Origin: Tetracladium setigerum
Taxonomy: Eukaryota; Ascomycota; Leotiomycetes; Helotiales
Reading direction: 5' to 3'
Assembly: GCA_031472005.1 (NCBI GenBank)
Contig: PZJY01000002.1
Coordinates: forward strand, 4,030,001 to 4,094,000
DNA length: 64,000 bases
The translations under genes and the position numbers were made by a program. Within the stretch, counting starts at the first letter, position 1; each line of letters starts with the position of its first letter. The notes under the pieces were generated by a model. The model was not told the origin of the DNA, did no database searches, and worked only from the letters and a program-made list of their open reading frames with translations. Positions 44,995-55,927 of this stretch are shown here, piece after piece.

Positions 44995-46938
44995 ATGAAG
45001 CCAAAAGAAAAATCTATGAGGCGAAGTGCGCCAAAAGTCAAGTCTGGGTGCTTGACATGGTTAGTTCAGGCCATTTTATTGAAACCGTACCTCATCTGCT
45101 AACACCTAATTTAGCAGGTAGGTAAAGCTATTAGTTATTTTGAATTATATCATTTGATTAATCATCCACCAGGAAGAGACGAATTAAGTGCGACGAAACC
45201 AAGCCATTATGCGTGAAATGCAAGAGTACTAGTCGAACCTGTGACGGATATGACATAGAAAACCGAATTCGGCAATTTGAGCCAAATCGTACTTCCAAGG
45301 AATCAGAGCAGCCGCTGTCAAGTGTCCAGCAGAAAAGGCCAGCGATTATCTCGAACGTCACAGAGTACGCCTTAAGACGAGAAGGATGCTTGAGCATCGT
45401 CGCCAGTCCGTGCCAGTCCATACGAAGTTTCTCTGGAGCAATTGAAGAACAGAGGTTATTGAGTTATTATTTGGAGAAGACTGCTCCTGCTTTGGGAGGG
45501 TTTTTCGAGGTTGACTTTTGGTGCCGCCTTCTCCCCCTTGTGGCTGCTTCAGAAGAACCGGTTCGGCATGCCCTCATTGCAATTGCCGCCTTGCATCAAG
45601 AGACAGTAACAGCTAATTACTCGTTTGTACGCCATGGAGAACTTCCGATTACTCTGTACAACAAAGCCATCCGGTCCATAACACAGCTTGGCTCTTTCGA
45701 GGGAGTAAATCACAAAGCTCTACTGCTTACTTGCATCATTTTCGCGTGCCTAGAATTTTTAAGAGGGATGCCGCAATTAGGATTGGATCATTTCCAAAGT
45801 GGCCTTAACATCCTTATTGCTCACAGAGCAAGTCGTAAGGCTATCAAAGACAACCAGGTAGACTCGGAGTAAGTTACCTCTTCCCAGTTTCACAAAAGAA
45901 TCCTACCAGGCTTTGAATTTTTCTAACTTGACGAGCAGAAGTTCGAGCTTAAGCGCGGGCGAACTAGATGAAATCGACAAAGAGATTACATACGCGTTCT
46001 CTCGTCTTAGCATCCAAGCTTCCTTGGTCAGTCGAACTGTACCTCAAGAATTCTACCAGAACGTTGGAATCGGACCAAATCTCTCACCCCATTCTAATTC
46101 TTTCTATTGTATACGGGAAGCTCGAGATGATCTAAATGCCTTGATCGTTCAGTCCCTTCGCCCGGATGATATGCGTTTTATTGCTGAGCCGACACTTGGC
46201 AAAGCTGCAACTCAAATAATTGCTCGCTACAAACTCGTTGCGCGTCTGCATCAATGGACTACTAAATTGGATCTCATGGTCAATCAACTCGGCGATATAA
46301 CCATCCAATATATGGATGCTATCCGTTTATTACGCATACAGAGTATCATAGCAATTATATGGAACTCCACGACTCTTGGTGGCAATGAATTACAATTCGA
46401 CAACTACAAAACGCACTTCGGTAGCATTGTTTCTCTCGCCTCTCTAATTATTAACAAGTCTGAAGACTCTACCTCCTCTCAAGACTCTTCGAGATTATCG
46501 ACACGTGCAGCGACTCTGGACTCACTTTCTCCCACCACAACATTGCTTCCGGCGGAGGGCCTACCTACCTTTTTATTCGCGTTGGAAGCCGGAATAATAT
46601 TCCCTCTCTATTTCACAGCCATCAAATGCCGTTGTCCCTTGATTCGCCGTCATGCAACATCACTTTTGTTGCAAAAAGAGCCTCCAAGGGAAGGGATTTG
46701 GAATGCTAGAAGTTTAGGGAAGACTAGCGAGTATATCATTCAGTTTGAGGAAGCAGGTTCATTGGTTGCAGTTTCTTGTGATGCAGATACTTGGCCAGCA
46801 GAAGAAATGCGGATTCATTCGGCATATGACACTGCGAATCAAGATATGGAGAAGAGAATACAGGAAGTTACATTCATTTCGCGACCTGGTGGTCCTAGAG
46901 GGGAATGGATCGCTTGGTCAAAATATATCTATTACTAG
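44995..46938 (+). CDS. Zn(II)2Cys6 transcription factor with a 3-nt microexon
   Basis: Four exons: 44995-45059, 45115-45117, 45173-45868 and 45939-46938, for 587 aa. The N-terminal zinc cluster, C19-x2-C22-x6-C29-x6-C36-x2-C39-x6-C46, is canonical only if the 3-nt exon CAG is included between two 55-nt introns; skipping it as one 113-nt intron turns the second Cys into Trp and shortens the C-x6-C spacing. A basic linker follows, and then a fungal transcription-factor middle homology region (LLSYYLEKTAPALGGFFE, VRHALIAIAALHQE) typical of the Fungal_trans_2 group. The protein should be a nuclear DNA-binding regulator. It stands at one end of a group with an epoxide hydrolase and a reductase, so it may control them. 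Intron 3 (45869-45938) has a normal GTAAGT donor. The frame is intact. Confidence 0.9.
45115..45117 (+). other. 3-nt microexon (CAG) in the zinc-cluster region
   Basis: Flanked by an acceptor TTTAG at 45110-45114 and a donor GTAGGT at 45118. Together with TG from exon 1 and G from exon 3 it gives Cys-Arg. Both flanking introns are 55 nt, the usual length here, with CTAAC in the first. Confidence 0.75.
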
Positions 46939-47046
46939 CCAAATGATAAGAAGTCATGTATATTTCCCCCGTCAATGAAAATCTCATAAGAGATTGTTTC
47001 CGCACCTTAATCGGCCTCAATGCTTTCTCGCCATCACACTACTTTC

Positions 47047-48780
47047 TTAGATACCTAAGGATATCAGCGAATTTGCAGTCCAAGCTGATTTCTTGACTGG
47101 AAATCCCAAATCACAGTCGCGATCCATGCAAAAGATTGCTGGTGAGTTCATATTGCCACCCGCAATACTCTCGGCACTTTTGAGCCTGGTCTGTCTATAG
47201 AATTCACTACTAGCAGCTGTTGTGCTGGCATTGAAAGTCATAACTGCATATACTGGAATGCTTGGCGGTACCGTAGTATTCGCGAGATATCTGTCGATTT
47301 CCCCGGCTGCCATGTCTCGAAGTGCGAAATATTGGTATATCCACATGTCCTCTTTCATGCCCTGGGCTCGGAAACGTTGGTATAATGTTTTGTCAAAGAA
47401 AGCTGCCGGGTTGTTCGGAATAAAAACGGACATGAGGCCCCTGTAAATATTCAATTTAGTATTACTCTGTAACACAGTATCAAACAGCGTTAACTCACCA
47501 AGGGATTGCCAATGATAGCAGAACTTTAGTTAACACTACTCGCCCAGCAAGATCCGTCTTCCTTCTCTGAAGCATCGCTTCCTCTGTCCAGTTATTGGCT
47601 CGTCGTTCATCCATCCATTCGATGCCATCAAGGAAACATCCAGAAGTACCAACCCTCGTGTCAGCGTTGTAAGCTCAATAGCATGCCTGACAACTTGCTC
47701 AGCTCCACCTCCCCACCCCACCAACACGATTTCTTCATCTGATCTTCCAAGTGCTTTCAAAAGAGGAACAAAGTACTCATAATAAGTTTTGGATTTGGCT
47801 GGGAGGCGTTCAGACCACCCAAAGTTTGGCGGATCGTAGGCACAGGAGTTTCTACCATGGGATATGGCAAGATGGTGTTGAACGCCCATGAAATCAACGA
47901 TACCGTGTGCTTGATCCGCTTCAAGCCATATTGTCGGAGAAATAGTTCCATTCCACGGCACAGTTGTGCAGTTATAATTCAGTGAGCGATGATCACCATT
48001 GGCAAGTATAATTTCCACTATTTCCCCACTGCCGTATGTTAATAGGTGCTTGAGGATCTGACTATTTACTTACGGATTGACAAAACGATACAGCAACGCA
48101 AGTTGAATCGCACCCGAAACAGCAAGAATTGAAAAGATAACGTGCAAGACCATCAGGAAACGATTAACAATGCGGAATATCTTCGAAACCCAATCTGGTA
48201 GTGTCGCTGATTTCCATCGTTGAACTCCTTCTAACGTGATTTGTCCAAGATGCACAAACAGCCGAGGCTTCGATGTGATGGAAGTTCTTGAAGTTGTTCC
48301 CTCAACTAAACTAGTACATTGAGTATCTGACTTGGTTTCCTCAATGCAGACAAAAAGCAAGACTCCACCAGCATGTAGAAACACTATGATTTCTATAGCA
48401 GCGCATTCAGGTTTTGGAGTGCAACTGTAGGCAATACCTGCCATAAAACCACAGAGACTAAGCGTTGCCCAGTAAGTGTATTTGAAGATAACGCTCCATT
48501 TTTTATTTAAATGCCAAGGTGTAATCAGTAAGAATTGGAGGCATTGGAAAGCTAGACACGATGACAGATAGATTGTAGCAAAGTAACTGTAGTAGACCGT
48601 CGGACCCGGTATATTGGTGAAAACCTAGAGGTGGGTTAGATCTCTGTGATGTAAAAACAACTGGGAACTTGCCAAACTGAAAATAAGAAGGGAAATGGCA
48701 GTCAGAAAGACCACTGCATTCAGGCTTTTCAATAGAAGTCTGACAGATGATCGCTTGGGTAGGTGTACTAGAAAGGACAT
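47047..48780 (-). CDS. Membrane-anchored alpha/beta-hydrolase-fold protein, probably non-catalytic; one-base frame break
   Basis: Four exons: 48780-48673, 48624-48074, 48028-47499 and 47440-47047, for about 527 aa. Exons 1-2 carry several membrane segments (VVFLTAISLLIFSL; YFATIYLSSCLAFQCLQFLL; a pair around IEIIVFLHAGGVLLFV; VLHVIFSILAVSGAIQLALL). After them comes an extracytosolic or lumenal hydrolase fold: GNGDHRSL-like strand, DPPNFGWSERLP, then VLVGWGGGAE where the G-x-S-x-G elbow should be. The Ser position is Gly, so it is likely a pseudoenzyme. Intron 1 is GC-AG (GCAAGT). In exon 3 the frame shifts between LDVSL and DGIEWMDERRANNW because a short run (GG on the plus strand at 47632-47633) lacks one base; the sequence is otherwise well preserved, so an assembly error is plausible. 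The last exon carries FFDKTLYQRFRAQGM and MDRDCDLGFP. The function is unknown. Confidence 0.75.
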
Positions 48781-49914
48781 TTTGCGATGATGGGCTTTGG
48801 CTGTGGAATTGGTGATGAGGAGTTAAAGTTCGAGCTGATAGAGATCGGGCTTGATACTGGATTGGACATGGAAATGATGCGAGGTGAATGATTTAAATAA
48901 TGTATGAGAAAGAGGCGGAGAGCAATGCCCACCCTTTCAAGAGAAACAACATTGGCAAAACATCCACGAATCCTTTTAAAAATTAACCAATTGACGATTC
49001 CCTTTCCCAAAGTTTCTCAATAGGTCATTTTTACTTCTCGTGTTCTAATGTTGTTTTCCCTCCCGAAGAATTGAAAGGTGCAGGAACGCCTCGATTTCTC
49101 ACGCTAGACCGTTTTAGGAGCGATTTACGATCGAGGGTAACGGGGTGACGACGACGCGGTTCATAATTGGAACCCTATCTCTGAGTGACATCTCCCTTGA
49201 AAATACAAGAAAGGGGATTGCATATGCTTTCAATTTTTCCCAACTGTCGTTTTTGCCATTACGCCATTGTTCTAGATCAAAAGAGTTCCTGACTGAGGTG
49301 ATTGGCTCTGGCCAAACGATCAGACTCTCGTCACTGAAAGTTGTTTGGGGCCCATCTGATCATGACATTATTAGCTAGCATTTTATTATGCTTGTTGACC
49401 CATCGTTCGTTTTGAGTATACAGAGATACCTCTTGATACAGTTACGGCGATATGCAGAGTTGCTTAACCCGAACTTGCTAAATGGAAGCACCAAAATCCC
49501 CCAACTTTAGTGTTACTTATCACTAGGAGAATTCTATTCTGACATACATAATCGTAGAACGCGTTGAAGGGGGCTCTGTATCCCAAGACTCGTGGTGTGA
49601 CTACCTGTGCCTTCTTTGACAGCTACGGAGAAACGTTAATAGCGGAGCAGTGTATGAATGCGAGCTATTGTGATAAATCACTTAGCAACTAGACGCTATA
49701 TTTTTTAACTCGATAACATTGAATTAAAATTGCTCTTTTACATTGCCTTCTGTCTTTTTTTCTGTCTTTTCCTCTTCATTTCTACTCCTATTCCGGCCTG
49801 CGCCACCTCCTCACTTTCCTTCCAACCTTCCATCCCATCCTCTTTCCAACCTTTCTCCCCGCTTCTCCCGCCAACACCATCAGAAAAAGGCAAAATAAAA
49901 GGATAAATAGGATC
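48781..49914. other. Intergenic region
   Basis: No gene supported. It holds the promoter of the minus-strand membrane protein and AT-rich DNA before the dead APH-like gene. Confidence 0.6.
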
Positions 49915-50280
49915 TTGGCAAATTTGATGGATTGTATTGTCGAGGACCAATGGATTTGTGAGAACTTCAATGTGTGTATACCTGTGGAAGTAAGGTCAGC
50001 CGACTTCAGTCAGAAACTTATCTTTCGCTCTCCTATGCCACACATGCTTGTCGAAGCCATATACTCTGGCAGCATTGACGAAAAGCTCTGTTCCGAGGTG
50101 GGAGCCTACTTGCGGATGTAGGAGTATTGCCCTGACATCCTTATTCCACAATTATACGGCTTTGGCTTCTCTGACAATCGACAGGTAAGTTTTTTATATT
50201 ACTTGCAAAGTTCTTGCTGACGCTATGGCTTTATATAGTTTATACACGAGAAACGAATGCCTTTCTATATCCACTTCTAG
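49915..50280 (+). pseudogene. APH-like phosphotransferase remnant, RIP-type stops
   Basis: The frame reads NFNVCIPVEV, then KLIFRSPMPHMLVEA, GSIDEKLCSEVGAYLRM, stop (50119-50121), then EYCPDILIPQLYGFGFSDNRQ, an intron (50187-50239), IHEKRMPFYIHF and a stop at 50278-50280. This is the N-terminal region of the large fungal family of aminoglycoside-phosphotransferase-like kinases (FNVCIPV, RxPxPHxLxEA, DEKxxCEVxxY). Both stops sit where Gln and Trp are expected (CAG and TGG to TAG). The catalytic loop and C-terminal lobe are missing. It abuts the 3' end of the epoxide hydrolase on the other strand. Confidence 0.8.
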
Positions 50281-50324
50281 AGCAGGCTCCAGCAATCACT
50301 CTGCAAAACCCTTCAATATCCGCA

Positions 50325-51718
50325 TTAAAGCAGCTCAAAAAATGTCTTGAGGTCTGCAACCCACAAGTCAGGTTGAGAGATGGCAGGCCAGTGGCCACCA
50401 AAGTCGTAGCGCTTGAAGTGCACCAAGTTTGCAGAACGTTCAATCCACGATGGGGGCTATGTGGTTGTCAGCACATATAAGATACGATCAGTTTAGATGG
50501 CTTGGGGTGTGACAAACCGGCGTAGGGAATCTAGCAATTTCTAAGAATGGGCCATTCTTACTTCCCCACTGGCTGACACCAGTCGGCACGTCTGTGATGG
50601 GAAATTGCATTTGAGAAGGCTAATGATACAAATTTCATTAGCAAATGCCGGTTGTGACAACTTCAAAATTTTAGAACTGACCTGTGCGAAGAGTGAATAA
50701 CCTCTAATAGAGCCAATAGGTCCTTGAATCCACATTAAGAGTGTATCAGTAATGAGCTCGTCATAAGTATATCGATACCCATCACTGGAACCGTACTTGA
50801 GATCCCATAGCCAACCTGCGAATCCAACCGGGCTGTCAGTCAGTGCCACCGACAGCATTTGCGGCTTCTGGACCTGCACCGTAGCATATGCAGCGTGTAT
50901 GGCAGACCAGGCCTGGGTGCTTTCAATGTTAATATTCTCCTCCTGCGTGGTTTGATGTTGTGCATATCGAGCCAAGTCATCGGAAGTGGGCAGCGCAAGG
51001 AAGAAGTCGGTGTAATGGCCAATGATGCGATGGCGAAAATGTACAGTCATCCACATGCCAACAATCCAGCCAATATCAGTGGTGGCAATGGCATACTTCT
51101 CGTAACCAAGCTGCTTCATTAAGGCGTCGAATGCAGCTGCCACCTCCTGGGGCCCTGGCCCGGCTGAGTTGGGGCTGGAGTGAAACCATAGCCAGGCAAG
51201 TCAGGGGCTACAATGTGGAACGAATTGCCCCTGCTACTGCTATTGGCAAGATTATCAATGACCTTCGACCATTCGTGATGAGTTGAAGACCATCCATGGA
51301 TGAGAAGCAGTGGAATCGCGCTCTTGTCTTGGGACCTCTCGTGTACGAAGTGAAGTGGGATCGGTACTGAATAGTTGCCATTGCCAGGAACTGTGGTAGT
51401 ATAGTGCTTATGCTTGTTCAGATCCTTCTCAGTGGCTTTCCAATCGTATTCTGTCGCCCAATACCGCGCCAGATCAGTCATGGCTTTCGGGGCAGGGCCT
51501 TCTCTTGACCATTCCACGATAACATTGTCGGAAGAGCGATAATCGCGCGCCTTGCGTTGGGCCAGCTTGATGATGGCATTGTCGACTTGAATATCAAACA
51601 GTCGAGGAGAAGTCGTTTTGGGGAATCGGAAATTGAGATCATTCGGGAGGCTGGCAGCAGATGCTGACAGAGCCAGGCCAAGGACCGAAAGCGCGGTAAA
51701 GGCTGTGGTAAGCGACAT
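50325..51718 (-). CDS. Epoxide hydrolase (microsomal-like), secreted; one-base frame break
   Basis: Three exons: 51718-50682, 50619-50518 and 50456-50325, for about 423 aa. An N-terminal signal peptide (MSLTTAFTALSVLGLALSASA) is followed by the epoxide-hydrolase N-terminal domain (LARYWATEYDW and LNKHKHYTTTVPG), then the alpha/beta-hydrolase core: oxyanion loop IHGWSSTHHEW, DLPGYGFTPAP, the nucleophile Asp in TTDIGWIVG, FPITDVPTGVSQWG and the catalytic His in DFGGHWPAI in the last exon. The enzyme adds water to epoxides, giving diols, by way of an Asp-ester intermediate. A G run on the plus strand (51149-51152, C in the gene) is one base short, shifting the frame between QPGQGP and QEVAAAFDAL; on both sides the sequence is well conserved. 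The short introns at 50681-50620 and 50517-50457 restore the C terminus that an unspliced reading loses. It is a neighbour of the zinc-cluster regulator and a reductase. Confidence 0.87.
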
Positions 51719-52615
51719 TTCGATCTGATAGAATGGAATGATTGTGATTAGATGTTTCCGCTCTGGCAATAGGTAAGACTATCTGGGCCGAAGACAGCAT
51801 CTTATATGAATTTCTTTCCACGTCTTGACTGTCATGCAGAAGCCCCACTACTTCAAAGTTGGCAGTTTCTCGGAATATGTCTTTATCGCAAAAGGCCGAA
51901 CCATCTCACTCTGATAGTCAACTCTATGCCAAGACAGACTTTCGGTTTGGATTATAAATTGACACGCGGATTGCCATCGCGGCAAGACTTGCTGAATTGG
52001 CCTAGTAAGATTTAAGGTTTAGTTTAAGCCTGTCTAATACTTAATTTTAGATGCAAACTTCATTATCCCAAGGTGTACCTTGTCATTATATGATCGAATT
52101 CTACCGATTACATTCAAAGGTTTTATTCCTTTAGGAATAGTTACACAATTAAATAAGAGCTAAAACAAGACCTAAATTTCCTGTGTCTCTTGTGAGAAGC
52201 TTAAACGTAATTCCCTTGAATCAAGAGTCTTCTAGGATCTGCCACGCTGCCCACAGTATTTCTCACTCTATGATAATCTTTTTGATCAACGCATTCTTAA
52301 AGTCGATCTACGGAATGGTTGTATTTTGAACAGTTCTACAGTCGATTGGCGATTTTCTGGTTTCTATCCATTTCTCTATGTTTCTTCATATTTAATTGAC
52401 TTTCAAGGCACTGAGTGGATTATCGCAGCCTCGGTCACCTGACGGAGATGTCCAAATTTGGCAGTTCCAAGTCTTGGCAATGCTTGGGCTAGTGGATTGA
52501 CTTTTCACGGCTGACAAATGCATCCTTGACCTTGTTCTTGTTAAAGCCCCTTACTATACTCATTTCAACCCTCAACTTCGAGGAACATCATCTACGAATC
52601 ATTCCAGTTTCTAAA
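51719..52615. other. Intergenic region
   Basis: No gene seen. Two outward-facing genes flank it, so both promoters lie here. Confidence 0.6.
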
Positions 52616-53547
52616 ATGCCGTGCCGCTTACAATTCGTTGCAGTCACCAACCCTTTGGGTCCCACTCCCGTTGAATCTCGGAAGTTGGCTCGGTCACACG
52701 CCTCCCGTCAAGTGCATGCTAAGATACGGAGATCAAGGGTGCAGAAATACCAAAGAGAAATTGTAAAATCTCAGGAAGAGAAAGAAGAAGGTGCCATGGC
52801 CAGCCCAGTTGATTGGATCTCTAATTGGCGCTATGATTCTTTCTCAACTACGACCTCTTTGTCATCTCGAGAAACCCATCTCTTGGACTACTGTATGTCA
52901 CTACCTTGACCTCGATTTTCAGTTCGCACCCATAACCGCGGCCATCATATCTCTCCTTCACCCTTGAGATTTGTCATTCTAATCAGCCCTAGATCTTAAC
53001 ACCATGGTACCTTACCTCGCTATACACTGTGGATTGTTCGACTATCAGGGTGATCATCTGCAACGGATTCTACGGGACTGGGTTGGACTTGCTTTTTCAA
53101 ATCGAGATTTTCTAGAGACTGGAATTCTTCTTTCTGCATGTCGAAATATTCTCTCTAAAAACCCTGGAGATCCAGTTTGGACGCGAATGGCTTTACAGTA
53201 CAAGCAAAGAAGTCTTCGGAGTTTAAGACGAGCACTCGACGTTTCTCCAGGAATCTTGAGTTTTGCTATGGCCATTGCGCTAGCATTTGATGAGGTATAT
53301 TTTGCAGATGTGACCAAGTTTAAATTCAGCGATTAATATTGGCTTTTAGCAAAGATTTGGAGAATTGGAAATTGCACAGCAACACTTCCAAGGTGTGCAT
53401 GTAATAGTGGAAACCAATGGTGGAATACAATCTCTCGGTTTATCGGAATTATTAGAGCGGATGTATTGGAGGCATGCACATAATGCATTTAATGTTCCAA
53501 TTAAGGATCATGCCAATACTGAACGAAGACTCATGGGCCAGATTTAA
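52616..53547 (+). CDS. Fungal transcription-factor-like protein without a zinc cluster
   Basis: Three exons, 52616-52892, 52993-53294 and 53350-53547, for 258 aa. The N-terminal part, QFVAVTNPLGP then RSHASRQVHAKIRRSRVQKYQ, is the arginine-rich start common to many short fungal proteins annotated as transcription factors. The middle, DYYLNTMVPYLAIHCG, FLETGILLSACRNIL and YKQRSLRSLRRALD, resembles the start of the fungal-specific TF homology region. No Cys6 cluster is present, and at 258 aa it is shorter than the usual 450-600 aa, so it may be a C-terminally truncated member; the end at 53547 falls where the region would normally continue. Splice phases are consistent. Nuclear location and function are inferred. 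Confidence 0.72.
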
Positions 53548-54020
53548 TTCCACCGCCGGCCGGAGGAAATATTCAAATCTGAAGTGGCGTAATACAATGG
53601 ATAGTATGTATATTAAGGGTTTCGGGTAAAGCATTTGTTTTAGCAGTTATTTCCCACCTATCTGCATAATAAGAGGCTAGAATACTAACTGTAAATAGGG
53701 TTTCGGGGCTCTTGAACCCAGCCTGCAATGCCAAGAATTGCGACTTCCTAATTTGGAAAATCGGCTTTAAATTGTATCAGTACAGTTCAACATGAATAAA
53801 GCTCTGCAATCGCTGGATTTGTAAGGTTAATCCTCAATTATTGGATTGGTAAGGTTGATATTGTGCCATTTCAGTTTCCGATACGTCGCATGAACACAGC
53901 TCTTTGAAGGAGGTATAAAACTCCGTCCTGGCCTTAACAAATGGACGACAACATCTTCAACTCTTCTCACGAAATAACAACACCTCAATAGCCAATAACT
54001 TCACCACTTCATTTCCAGTC
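53548..54020. other. Intergenic region, promoter of the reductase
   Basis: No gene seen. A TATAAAAC word at about 53914 lies roughly 105 bp before the reductase start codon and is a fair TATA candidate. Confidence 0.5.
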
Positions 54021-55117
54021 ATGTCTTCATCTGTGACTATTCCTGTCGGCTCGGTGGTGCTCGTTTCTGGAGCTACAGGCTTCGTCGCCAGCCACGTTGT
54101 CGGAAACTTCTTGAAGCGTGGATACAAAGTTCGAGGCACCGTTAGGGACTTGGCCTCATCATCATGGCTTGTCGATGAGCAGCACTTCAAATCCTACGCA
54201 GACAGTGGTGACTTTGAACTCGTCGTCGTTCCCGACATCTCAGCTATCGATGCGTTTGATGAGGCAGTAAAGGGAGTCTCAGCAATTGCTCATCTCGCCA
54301 CTGTTCTAACCTTCGATCCAAACCCGGAAAATGTCATTCCACAGACAGTTTCTGGCGTCACATCCGTCTTAACAGCTGCTGCCAAAGAACCATCTGTTCG
54401 AGAGGTCGTGGTTACCGGCTCTATCGTTGCTGCTATCATGCCTGTGGGAACAAAAGATTACAGACCAGATACTGTGGTGGATCGGAATACATGGAACGAA
54501 AGTGCTGTCCAGGTTGCTTGGGCTCCACCTCCATACGAGCCATTCCGTCCTATGATGACTTATGCTGCTAGCAAGGTTGCTGCCGAGAAGGAGGTTTGGA
54601 GGTTTATGGATGAGATCAAACCTCAATTTACAGTCAATATCGTCGCTCCTTCTGGTATCATTGGTCAACCTCTCCATCAGAAACATGTCAATAAGCCCGG
54701 AAACTGGGTGAAATCCCTCTTCGATGGAGATAAACAAACACTTGATACAGCGTTTGGTTGTAAGTAAGATCCGATAATTTGGTAGCGTCCTGCTAATCGT
54801 GTGTAGCATTCTTCGTAGATGTTGAAGATATTGCTTTGCTTCATGTTGGTTCCATCTTGGATCCTAAGATCAAGAACGCACGCCTTCACGCCTGGGGACA
54901 TAGTGCCAACTGGAACGATTTCCTCGTTGTACTTCGCGAGTTGCTACCGAAGAAAGATTTCATAGCCGACTGGCCTGATTATTATCACCTTCGTATTTCC
55001 ACTGATCAATCTCAATCTGTTGCTTTGTTGAAGGAATGGGGTACCCTTGGAGGGTGGAAGCCGCTGAGAGATAGTCTGTTGGAGACTGTTGAAAGTCCCT
55101 ACTTCCAGCTTGAATGA
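54021..55117 (+). CDS. NADPH-dependent aldehyde/ketone reductase (cinnamoyl-CoA/dihydroflavonol reductase type)
   Basis: Two exons, 54021-54759 and 54807-55117, for 349 aa. Extended-SDR features: Rossmann motif VLVSGATGFVASHVV (residues ~13-27), RGTVRD that favours NADPH, VSAIAHLATV, catalytic Ser in VVVTGSIVAA, and YAASKVAAEKEVW (YxxxK). The C terminus has VDVEDIALLHV and HAWGHSANWNDFL, as in fungal aldehyde reductases related to yeast GRE2 and plant cinnamoyl-CoA reductases. It should reduce an aldehyde or ketone in the cytosol; the substrate is unknown. The single intron has a GTAAGT donor and GTGTAG acceptor, and joins TAFG to SFFVDVED. It lies close to the epoxide hydrolase and two regulators, consistent with a detoxification or tailoring role. 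Confidence 0.93.
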
Positions 55118-55927
55118 GGGAGTTGGAGAAGAAAGAAGATGATGGAGGATATCTGGGAGTTTTAAGGCGTGCTTATAGTTGAGATCTAGATGGAGTTAAT
55201 TTCAATGAGATAACGTGGATTGAATAGATACGTAAGCTAGTATTTATAAGCGCCTCTGACCTTGTTCAATTCTGGGCTGACTTTACGCCAATTCGTAACT
55301 AATGTAAAAATAGCAACCGTGATAATTGAGTATGAGGGACTGTTACCTTACATTAGCTTTTCATTATATTCAAACAAAACTTGGGCGTCGGCCTTTGGAG
55401 AATAGTTTCTGGGGATATATTAATACTTATATATAGCCTCGATAAGCAATAGAGATGATTGAATGTAAGTCGTTTTTAAAATGAATATTTACACCGAGGG
55501 ACGTTTGTGCCAAAGAAAAGAGAGAGAGAGATTAATAGATAGGAGGATGGAAAGTAATGAAGTCTGACATGCTTACAATGACATTCCCACAAGAGTAGTG
55601 TCTACAACGTTAACTTCATAAAAGCGATATAAAACGGAAAAACAACACATTTAATCAAAATTTGGAGCGAAATTTGAAGAAGTGGTATCATTATCATTTA
55701 TATTACGATGTTTTCTTTCTCTTTGTATACAACCCCACCATCTTTTTCAAAGGGGGCGTGTTCTTTTCTAAAAGTCATGGTCTTCGTTATATCATTCGAT
55801 CTCATCCTGTTGTCATCCTATCTCATCAATCCCATTTCGAGCATGTCCGATTTGAATCAGATCAGATTATCAGACCAGATCAGACTAAAACCAGACCGAG
55901 GAAGATCAGGCCAAGAAAAGACAATAT
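55118..55927. other. Intergenic region between convergent genes
   Basis: No gene supported. A frame at 55662-55952 is open for 96 codons but has no motif. A GATCAGA word repeats around 55858-55890. Confidence 0.6.

Noticed and set aside
45060..45172. Single 113-nt intron in the zinc-cluster gene
   Set aside because: It would give Trp instead of the second cluster Cys and one residue too few before the third Cys; the two-intron model with a 3-nt exon fixes both.
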